This document shows, piece by piece, positions 6,978 through 12,336 of a DNA stretch of 14,132 nt. The stretch lies in NCBI GenBank assembly GCA_937998045.1, contig CALKVG010000383.1, forward strand, positions 1-14,132, in the 5' to 3' direction. Source of the DNA: an uncultured Myxococcales bacterium (lineage in GTDB: Bacteria > Myxococcota_A > Polyangia > Polyangiales > Polyangiaceae). The position numbers and the translations under genes are program-made. Position 1 is the first letter of the stretch, and the number at the start of each line of letters is the position of its first letter. The notes under the pieces were generated by a model. The model ran no database searches, was not told the origin of the DNA, and saw only the letters and a list, made by a program, of their open reading frames with translations.

Positions 6978-7265
6978 GGGATCCCTCTTTGTCGTCGTTA
7001 TGCACTCTCCCCGGTTGCACCTGCGCAAGGCGAGAGTTGCCCCAAGCAAACGGGGTTGCCCAAAGGACCACAGGCTGCGCCCCGGTTCAACCAATGAAGA
7101 GGGCGAGGCAACGAAAGAGACGCCGTGCTAGCAAGTGCGCTGCACATTACGCAGTGAAGACAGGGTCTTTCGCGCCGCCGCGCCTTCTATGCTTGCGCTT
7201 GGGGGGACCGCGGACGCTCCTCCCGAAGCCCCCACCGTGACCTGCGCCTACTGGCAAAAGCACCC
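6978..7265. promoter_or_regulatory. Divergent intergenic region with repeated GTTGC motifs
   Basis: The 288 bases between the Cfa-family gene and meaB hold no convincing gene. On the plus strand GTTGCCC occurs at 7036-7042 and 7055-7061 (19-base period), with a related GTTGCAC at 7014-7020 and a short inverted repeat GGTTcAACC at 7084-7092. These could be a regulator site upstream of the minus-strand gene. No good sigma-70 pair is seen; on the minus strand a TTGCGC and a GCATAAC are present but poorly matched. Treat as suggestive only. Confidence 0.2.
6983..6988 (-). promoter_or_regulatory. Ribosome-binding site for the Cfa-family gene
   Basis: On the minus strand AGAGGG is followed by five bases (ATCCC) and the GTG at 6977. 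This sets the start there rather than at the longer in-frame opening at 7094, whose extra 39 residues are compositionally unlike the family. Confidence 0.7.
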
Positions 7266-8315
7266 ATGAACGTCGGCGAGCTCGTGACGCGCGTCCTCGC
7301 TGGCGAAGCGCGCGCCGTGGCGCGCGCCATGCGTATCGTGGACGACCGAGCCCCGGGGTATGCCGAACTCCTCAAGGCGCTCTGGCCCCACACGGGCAGG
7401 GCCTGGATCGTGGGCGTGACGGGCAACCCAGGGGCCGGCAAATCCACGTTGTGCGATCGTCTCATCGAGGCGTATCGCGCGGGCGGTTCGCGCGTCGGGG
7501 TCGTCGCCGTCGATCCGACCAGCCCCTTCTCGGGCGGCGCGATTCTCGGCGATCGGATCCGGATGTCCCGTCACGCCACCGATGAAGGCGTCTTCATCCG
7601 CTCGCTGGCGACGCGCGGTCATCTGGGCGGCCTCTCGCGCAGCGCGCGCGACGTCGTGCGCGTCCTCGACGCGTGCGGGTACGACGTCATCCTCGTCGAG
7701 ACCGTCGGCGTGGGTCAGGACGAACTCGAGATCACGCGGACCGCGCACTCCACGCTGGTCGTCCTCGCGCCCGGGATGGGAGACGAGGTCCAGGCCATCA
7801 AGGCCGGGCTCCTCGAATGCGCCGACGTGTTTGCGGTGAACAAGGCCGATCGCGAGGGGGCCGACGCGACCGTCCGCGATCTCGAGCTGATGATCGCGCT
7901 CGGCAACGAGTCGATCCGGGCCCTGTCGAGGATCCGGGGACATGCGACGCATACGGCGGCGGACGCGCACGTCGGGGCTTCGGGCTCGGCCGGCGCGACG
8001 GGCGAGCCGACCTCGCACTGGACGCCGCCCATCCTCAAATGCGTCGCGTCGCGCGGGGAGGGCGTTGCGCCGCTGACCGCGGCGCTCGCGGCGCACCGCG
8101 CCTGGACCGAGAGCACGGCGGCGGGTCGCGCGCGGCGACGGAGTCGCCTCGCGGACGAGGTGCGGGAGGCGCTCCGCGAAGCGCTCATCGACGCGGCGGT
8201 GCACGATCTGGGGGCGAAGATCGAGGCCGCGCTGCGCGAGGTCGAGGCGCGAACCGAAGACCCGTACACCGCGACCGAGCGACTGGTCGACGAGTTTCGT
8301 ACGCGTCCTTCGTAG
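7266..8315 (+). CDS. meaB: MeaB/ArgK-type G3E GTPase (mutase chaperone)
   Basis: GTPase that loads and protects adenosylcobalamin in methylmalonyl-CoA mutase and related acyl-CoA mutases. 349 aa. Motifs: Walker A GNPGAGKST (53-61), the family block VDPTSPFSGGAILGDRIRM (82-100), ETVGVGQDE (145-153, Walker B/switch region), and the guanine-specificity motif NKAD (192-195). The C-terminal dimerisation segment with RTEDPYTATERL is typical of the family. Residues about 223-247 are an Ala/Gly/Ser/His-rich insertion (HATHTAADAHVGASGSAGAT) between conserved segments, making it slightly longer than usual. The ATG at 7266 gives the expected N-terminus although no clear Shine-Dalgarno is seen. No mutase gene is in the window, so the client is unknown; it may be encoded elsewhere. 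Confidence 0.95.
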   Translation: MNVGELVTRVLAGEARAVARAMRIVDDRAPGYAELLKALWPHTGRAWIVGVTGNPGAGKSTLCDRLIEAYRAGGSRVGVVAVDPTSPFSGGAILGDRIRMSRHATDEGVFIRSLATRGHLGGLSRSARDVVRVLDACGYDVILVETVGVGQDELEITRTAHSTLVVLAPGMGDEVQAIKAGLLECADVFAVNKADREGADATVRDLELMIALGNESIRALSRIRGHATHTAADAHVGASGSAGATGEPTSHWTPPILKCVASRGEGVAPLTAALAAHRAWTESTAAGRARRRSRLADEVREALREALIDAAVHDLGAKIEAALREVEARTEDPYTATERLVDEFRTRPS

Positions 8316-8390
8316 CCAGCGGTCGCCACTGGGACGGTCTCGTGGGGAGCTGACGCGGGCTCCACGCACCGCTCAACCGTCCCCTCCGTC

Positions 8391-8416
8391 ATTCGTCGTG
8401 CCTAGGCACGACGAAT
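8391..8416. repeat. Perfect 26-bp palindrome
   Basis: The half-site ATTCGTCGTGCCT (8391-8403) is followed directly by its exact reverse complement (8404-8416), with no spacer. It lies 75 bases after the meaB stop, between convergent genes. A spacerless palindrome this long is not expected by chance. It could form a cruciform or RNA hairpin (with a small loop from the centre), be a dimeric protein site, or be a bidirectional terminator without a T-tract. Confidence 0.95.
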
Positions 8417-8422
8417 CCGCGG

Positions 8423-8482
8423 AGTGTCCCGAGGACTGGGCCCCATGGGACCGCGACTCGGGACACTACGGTCGTGAGACCG
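8423..8482. terminator. Stacked inverted repeats between convergent genes (bidirectional terminator candidate)
   Basis: AGTGTCCCGAG (8423-8433) pairs perfectly over 11 bases with CTCGGGACACT (8457-8467), with a 23-base loop containing the short palindromes GGGCCC and CCCATGGG. Immediately after, CGGTC-GTGA-GACCG (8469-8482) forms a small hairpin reaching into the last codons of the minus-strand lipoprotein gene. The position at the 3' ends of two convergent genes suits transcription termination or 3'-end protection in both directions. No T-tract follows either stem. Confidence 0.5.
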
Positions 8483-8855
8483 AGCGATCGCAGTCCATCA
8501 GTGAGCCGACCTGCGTCGTGCTCCGAAAGCACACCGAATCGACGTACTTGATGTGCTGCGCGCAGTCGCCCGCCACCCACGAGCCGTCGTCCACGTTCGC
8601 GACGATGTCGCTGCACCACCCGTCGATCTGCGCCGAGCGAGAGTTAGGGCGGCTCTTGCACGCGTCCTCGAGCCACTCGCCGAGCGACTCGCACTCGGCA
8701 CGCGTGAGCGGCCGCGCGCCTTCGTCGCCCGCCTGGCGCGACGTCGCGCCTGCTCCCGACGCGGGGGCCTGAGACGAGGGGTCTTTCGGAGCGGGCTCGC
8801 TGGCGGCGCACGCCGCCAGGGCCACCAAGAGCGGCAGGCAGACGGTCGTTTTCAT
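8466..8855 (-). CDS. Small cysteine-rich lipoprotein, function unknown
   Basis: 129-aa predicted lipoprotein. The N-terminus MKTTVCLPLLVALAAC is a short signal peptide with lipobox LAAC; C16 would be lipid-modified. A Pro/Ser/Ala/Gly linker (about 17-45) is followed by a compact domain with six cysteines (in ECES, DACKS, GWCSD, GDCAQ, SVCFR and MDCDR), spaced so that three disulfides are plausible in the periplasm or on the surface. I do not recognise the family. The ATG at 8855 overlaps the stop of the upstream ATPase gene as TGATG, so the two are translationally coupled; the GTG one codon earlier is a less likely start. The last codons lie in a hairpin. The signal peptide and lipobox are seen; disulfides and location are inferred. 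Confidence 0.82.
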   Translation of the reverse strand: MKTTVCLPLLVALAACAASEPAPKDPSSQAPASGAGATSRQAGDEGARPLTRAECESLGEWLEDACKSRPNSRSAQIDGWCSDIVANVDDGSWVAGDCAQHIKYVDSVCFRSTTQVGSLMDCDRSVSRP

Positions 8856-10039
8856 CACGTCACCCGTAGCACTTCGTCGACCGTCGTCACGCCTTCTGCG
8901 ATCTTTTCCATCCCAGCGCGCCGCAAGCTCGGGATTCGGCGCCGGAGGTAGATCTCGCGATACGCGCGGGCCGGCGCCTTCGCCTTGACCAGATCGCGCA
9001 GGTCGTCATCGAGCTCGACCACTTCGAAAATACCCGTCCGACCGCGATATCCCGTGCGCATGCACTGCGCGCAGCCGGCCGGCCGGACGACCTCGCTCCC
9101 GGCGGGCAAGAGGAGATCGTTGCCGTCCCAAAAGTCGCGTTCCAGTCGTGCCGTTCGTTTGCAGTGTGGACACACGATACGAACGAGGCGTTGCGCAAGA
9201 ACGGCGGAGAGCGCGTTGGCGACGATCCACGGTTCGACCCCCAGGTCGACCAGTCGCACGATGGTCTCGACGGTGTCTGACGTGTGCAGCGTCGACAGAA
9301 CCAGGTGCCCCGTCAGCGCCGCTTGCATGGCGATCCCGGCGGTCTCCGAGTCGCGCATCTCGCCGACGAGAATGACGTCGGGGTCTTGCCGCAGGATGGC
9401 GCGCAGGCCGGACGCGAACGTGAAGCCTGCGCGCACGTTGACCTGGCCCTGGGTGAGCCCGTAGAGCTCCACCTCGACGGGATCCTCCAGGGTCACCACG
9501 TTGACCGCCTTGGGATCGATGAGCTTCATGAGCGCATAGAGCGTCGAAGTCTTTCCCGCGCCGGTCGGCCCGCTGGTCACGACGAACCCCTGCGGGCGCA
9601 GGAGCACGTCGCGCAACGTCTCCTGCGCGTTCGTATCCAGCCCGAGACCTTCGAACGGGATCAGCTGCTGGCTCGACAGGATGCGCAGCACCACTTTCTC
9701 GCCTTGCGACGCCGGGAACGTGGACGCCCGCAGGTGCACGCGCTTTCCGCCGTCGAACTCGATCGCGATCTGCCCGTCCTGCGGCAACCGCCGGTCGGCG
9801 ATGTCCATTTTGGCGAGGACCTTCACACGCGACACGACGTTCGGGGCCACTACGAGCGCGATGGGCTGCACGTCCACCAAGGCGCCGTCGATGCGCAGGC
9901 GCACCTGCATCATGTCGTGCTTCGGCTCGAGATGGATGTCGCTCGCCCGCTGAGTCACCGCGAGTCGCACGAGCTCATTCACGAGGCTCACGGCGTCCCC
10001 GGTCGCCGGCTCCATGCGTCCTGGGCGTCCTGTCGACAT
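8855..10039 (-). CDS. GspE/PilB-family secretion/pilus assembly ATPase lacking the N-terminal domain
   Basis: Hexameric motor ATPase of the type II secretion/type IV pilus class. 394 aa from ATG 10039. The N2 domain is seen in RASDIHLEP and LRIDGALVDVQ; the RecA-like domain has Walker A GPTGAGKTST (157-166), Asp box LEDPVE (184-189), Walker B DPDVILVGE (219-227) and His box GHLVLSTLHTSD (244-255). A zinc-binding pair CPHC (290-293) and CAQC (323-326) is present, as in GspE/PilB. The N1 docking domain found in full-length GspE and PilB (about 100-200 residues) is missing, so partner recruitment must differ. The frame is open to 10192, but that extension is unlike the family. The alternative ATG at 10015 has a closer AGGA. 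No GspF/PilC or pilin gene is in view. Coupled to the downstream lipoprotein gene. Confidence 0.92.
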   Translation of the reverse strand: MSTGRPGRMEPATGDAVSLVNELVRLAVTQRASDIHLEPKHDMMQVRLRIDGALVDVQPIALVVAPNVVSRVKVLAKMDIADRRLPQDGQIAIEFDGGKRVHLRASTFPASQGEKVVLRILSSQQLIPFEGLGLDTNAQETLRDVLLRPQGFVVTSGPTGAGKTSTLYALMKLIDPKAVNVVTLEDPVEVELYGLTQGQVNVRAGFTFASGLRAILRQDPDVILVGEMRDSETAGIAMQAALTGHLVLSTLHTSDTVETIVRLVDLGVEPWIVANALSAVLAQRLVRIVCPHCKRTARLERDFWDGNDLLLPAGSEVVRPAGCAQCMRTGYRGRTGIFEVVELDDDLRDLVKAKAPARAYREIYLRRRIPSLRRAGMEKIAEGVTTVDEVLRVT

Positions 10040-10467
10040 GCGCCGCAGAGCGTAGACGGGATGCGGAAGGTTGTGGAAGTGCTTGCGGGTGACGGATGCG
10101 CCGCGCGGGTCAGCCGCGCACCGGCCGCGTTGCGGCGGCGAGATGGCGGAGCCCCGCCGCGCGACTTCCCACGCTTGGCGCGGGGACACCACACGCCCCG
10201 TTTCGCGCCTCGGCGTGCACGGTTGCGTCGAATCGCCCCCCGGGAATCGGCGCCACTTATCGGCGGAGGTGCTCGATCCTTTAGTTCCATAGGTCCGACG
10301 TCGCCCCGAAGAACGCTGCTGATCCGCGGAGAGTCAGGTGCTCGCTCAGCGGCTCGACTAAGGGCACGAGCGTTGCTGAACGCACGCCGTCCGACAGCAC
10401 AGGAGCCGGAAGCGACTCCGCACTCCCAACGCATCCATGAAGAATGCATTCGCGAAAGGAAACAACG
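10040..10467. other. Divergent intergenic region without a recognisable gene
   Basis: 428 bases between the ATPase gene and the charge-poor lipoprotein gene, very GC-rich except for a short AT-richer patch near 10272-10292. Frames crossing it lack family features and I see no gene. AGGTGCTCG is repeated directly at 10267-10275 and 10336-10344. An imperfect hairpin joins GGCGCG (10177-10182) plus GGG with CCC and CGCGCC (10204-10209). An imperfect stem CAGC..GCTCG with CGAGC..GCTG lies around 10347-10378 in the probable leader of the lipoprotein gene. It should hold both promoters, but no confident -35/-10 pair was found. Confidence 0.5.
10455..10460 (+). promoter_or_regulatory. Ribosome-binding site for the charge-poor lipoprotein gene
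   Basis: AAAGGA followed by seven bases and the ATG at 10468. It supports this start over the upstream in-frame ATG at 10444, and it places the positively charged MKPR at the head of the signal peptide. Confidence 0.7.
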
Positions 10468-11343
10468 ATGAAACCTCGCACACTGATTTCCGTCTTCACG
10501 CTGGCACTGGCCGCGAGCTCCAGCGCTTGCACGGCCGAGACGCAGCCGCAGCAGTCCGCCGGCGAGCAGACCGCGAAGACCGACGAGGCCCAACTGATCG
10601 CAAACACGGGGACCATTTTGGCGTGGCCGGCGGGACCGATCGCCTGGAACGGCCTTGCCGGGACGTGGCCCATCTCTGTCTGGTCGCCGGCCGCGATCGG
10701 CGCGCTCGCGTTCGACGTCGCGGGTGTGACCAACCTCGGCGTCACATGCGCCACCTTTCCCGGCCTCCTCGCGACCACGATCAGCACGCCCTTGCTGAAC
10801 GCGTTCGTCCCCCCCGTTGGCGCGGCACCCCTCTTCGGCGGCGCTGGGCTCTTCGGACCCGCGGGCCTCATCGCTCCGGCGTTCGGCTTCACGGGCAGCT
10901 TTGCGCCGTTCGCCGCCCCGCTGGGATTCGGCTTTGGCGCCTTCACGCCGACGGCCGCGCTCACGGGCACATTTGCCAATGGTGCCTTCGCGCCCGGCTT
11001 TGCCTCGGCATGGTTCACGCCGGCGCTCACGGCCAACGCCCTCGTGTTCTCTAACCTGACCGCGATCAATGCGTTCACGCCGTTCACGTTCAACGTGACG
11101 TTCATGGCGCAGTCGGCGGCACAGGCTGCGGCCATCACGCAGGCCTCCGCCATCTCGACATCATCCGCGCTCGCGACCGCGGGCCTGAGCATCTTCGCGA
11201 CGCCCATCGCGACCACGGCGCTGGCCGCTCAGACAGCGGCGATCCCGTTCACGAGCATAATCTTTCCCATCTTGCTGCCCTTGCCGGCGCTAGGTGCGGC
11301 GCCCCTGGTCGGGGCTCCGCTGGCGGCGGGCACTTTGCTTTAG
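10468..11343 (+). CDS. Predicted lipoprotein with long, almost charge-free Ala/Phe/Gly/Pro/Thr-rich body
   Basis: 291 aa. MKPRTLISVFTLALAASSSAC is a signal peptide with a slightly atypical lipobox (SSAC); C21 is the likely lipidated Cys. Residues 22-40 form a polar linker (TAETQPQQSAGEQTAKTDE). From residue 41 to 291 the only charged residue is D83: no Lys, Arg, Glu or His. The body is rich in aromatic-plus-small patterns (WPAG, LFGGAGLFGPAG, GFGFGAFTP, FAPGFASAWFTP), then a Gln/Ala/Ser/Thr segment (about 213-262), then a hydrophobic C-terminus rich in Pro and Leu. It looks neither like ordinary transmembrane helices, because Pro and Gly are spread throughout, nor like a soluble globular protein. 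I do not recognise the family. The frame has a good ribosome site, signal peptide and GC-rich third positions, which supports it over the antisense frame. Outer-membrane or extracellular location is inferred. Confidence 0.78.
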   Translation: MKPRTLISVFTLALAASSSACTAETQPQQSAGEQTAKTDEAQLIANTGTILAWPAGPIAWNGLAGTWPISVWSPAAIGALAFDVAGVTNLGVTCATFPGLLATTISTPLLNAFVPPVGAAPLFGGAGLFGPAGLIAPAFGFTGSFAPFAAPLGFGFGAFTPTAALTGTFANGAFAPGFASAWFTPALTANALVFSNLTAINAFTPFTFNVTFMAQSAAQAAAITQASAISTSSALATAGLSIFATPIATTALAAQTAAIPFTSIIFPILLPLPALGAAPLVGAPLAAGTLL

Positions 11344-11373
11344 TCGCCACCACGCTACGGTCATCCTCCCGTT

Positions 11374-11389
11374 CGAGAAGGGCTTCTCG
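11374..11389. terminator. Short hairpin between convergent lipoprotein and nth genes
   Basis: CGAGAA (11374-11379) pairs with TTCTCG (11384-11389) around GGGC, 31 bases after the lipoprotein stop. A modest stem without T-tract; possible bidirectional terminator. The rest of the 120-base gap to the nth stop shows nothing further. Confidence 0.3.
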
Positions 11390-11463
11390 CAGGGCTCGCC
11401 GCCGCTGCATCGCGGTGGGATGAGCCTTGCGAGCGGCCGCCTTGGACAGGTGCGTCTTCGCTC

Positions 11464-12336
11464 TCAGCCGCGGGTGGCGCGAGGCGATCGCTTCTTCGCG
11501 TGCGACCCGGCCTTCGCCGCGCGCGGGCCCGCGGCTTTGCGTAGCGCACCGGCCTTGGCTCCGTTTGCGGCCTTGCGGCGGCCGTCTCCATTTGCGGCCG
11601 CCTTGCGGCGGCCGTCTCCATTTGCGGCCGCCTTGCGGCCGACGTGCTCGGCGTCGAAGGCCGCGGGGCAGACGTCGCTCACGCTGCAGCCCTCGCAGTT
11701 CGGCTTTCGCGCAAAGCAGACGCGCCGGCCGTGGAAGATGAGCACATGGCTCGCGTGATCCCACTCCTCGCGCGGCAGAATCGCGCACAGATCGCGCTCG
11801 ATCTTCTCGGCATCGGTGTTCTTCGTCCAGCCGAGGCGCTGCGAAATGCGCATCACGTGCGTGTCGACGACGACACCGTCCGGTTCGTTCCACATCACGC
11901 CGAGCACTACGTTGGCGGTCTTGCGCCCGACCCCCGGGAGTTCGACTAGCTCGTCCATCGACCGCGGAACCTCGCCTCCGTGCTTGTCGACGATTGCGCG
12001 CGCGAGCCCGACGAGCGCCTTCGACTTCATCCGGAAGAACCCGAGGCTGGCGACGTAGGGCTCGACCTCCTTGGGTTCGACCGCAGCGAGCGCCCGCGCA
12101 TCGGGGAAACGCTCGTAGAGCTTCGGCGTGACCTTGTTCACCGCGACGTCCGTCGTCTGGGCGCTGAGCACCACCGCCACGATGAGCTCGAACGCCGATC
12201 GGTGGTCGAGCTCGCAGTGGGCCGTCGGATGCTGCTTGGCCAGTGTCGCCAGCGTCTTCGGGGCAATCTCCGGCGCCCGCTTCAAGCGTTCGCGCCGGTC
12301 CTTCGCCGAGAGGGACTTCACAGAGAGAGTTTTCAA
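11464..12336 (-). CDS. nth: Endonuclease III with basic repetitive C-terminal extension
   Basis: Base-excision repair glycosylase/AP lyase acting on oxidised pyrimidines. 290 aa against about 211 in E. coli. Core: LSAQTTD (58-63 region), helix-hairpin-helix LPGVGRKTA (133-141) with catalytic K139, catalytic D158 in VVVDTHVMR, and the iron-sulfur motif C207-x6-C214-x2-C217-x5-C223. From about 233 to 290 there is a Lys/Arg/Ala/Gly tail with a ten-residue repeat (RKAAANGDGR), probably disordered and able to bind DNA non-specifically. The start is a TTG overlapping the gyrA stop (TTGA) and lacking its own ribosome site, so translation likely depends on gyrA; no ATG is available before residue 103. 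The N-terminus is about 18 residues longer than E. coli Nth. Confidence 0.95.
   Translation of the reverse strand: MKTLSVKSLSAKDRRERLKRAPEIAPKTLATLAKQHPTAHCELDHRSAFELIVAVVLSAQTTDVAVNKVTPKLYERFPDARALAAVEPKEVEPYVASLGFFRMKSKALVGLARAIVDKHGGEVPRSMDELVELPGVGRKTANVVLGVMWNEPDGVVVDTHVMRISQRLGWTKNTDAEKIERDLCAILPREEWDHASHVLIFHGRRVCFARKPNCEGCSVSDVCPAAFDAEHVGRKAAANGDGRRKAAANGDGRRKAANGAKAGALRKAAGPRAAKAGSHAKKRSPRATRG
11571..11640. repeat. 30-bp exact tandem repeat inside nth
   Basis: A 30-base unit occurs at 11571-11600 and again, identical, at 11601-11630, with a 9-10 base partial third copy at 11631-11640. A degenerate copy lacking three bases abuts it at about 11564. The period is a multiple of three and encodes the ten-residue unit of the Nth tail, so copy number can change without a frameshift. 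Confidence 0.93.

Noticed and set aside
6978..7094. Longer Cfa-family protein starting at 7094
   Set aside because: The additional 39 residues lack similarity to the family, and a good ribosome site points to the GTG at 6977.
10040..10192. Longer GspE-like protein starting at 10192, which might restore an N-terminal domain
   Set aside because: The 51 additional residues are Arg/Pro-rich, do not resemble the N1 domain and are too few to form it.
9284..10471. 395-codon plus-strand frame opposite the GspE-like gene and the intergenic region
   Set aside because: Antisense to a gene with complete ATPase motifs; composition rich in His/Arg/Leu typical of shadows.
10281..11216. 311-codon minus-strand frame opposite the charge-poor lipoprotein
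   Set aside because: No ribosome site or family features; its Ala/Pro/Lys composition is what the reverse strand of the lipoprotein would give. The plus-strand frame has a ribosome site and signal peptide.
11571..11640. Tandem repeat as a small CRISPR array
   Set aside because: Units are directly adjacent with no spacers, the period is a multiple of three and it encodes part of Nth; no cas genes are near.
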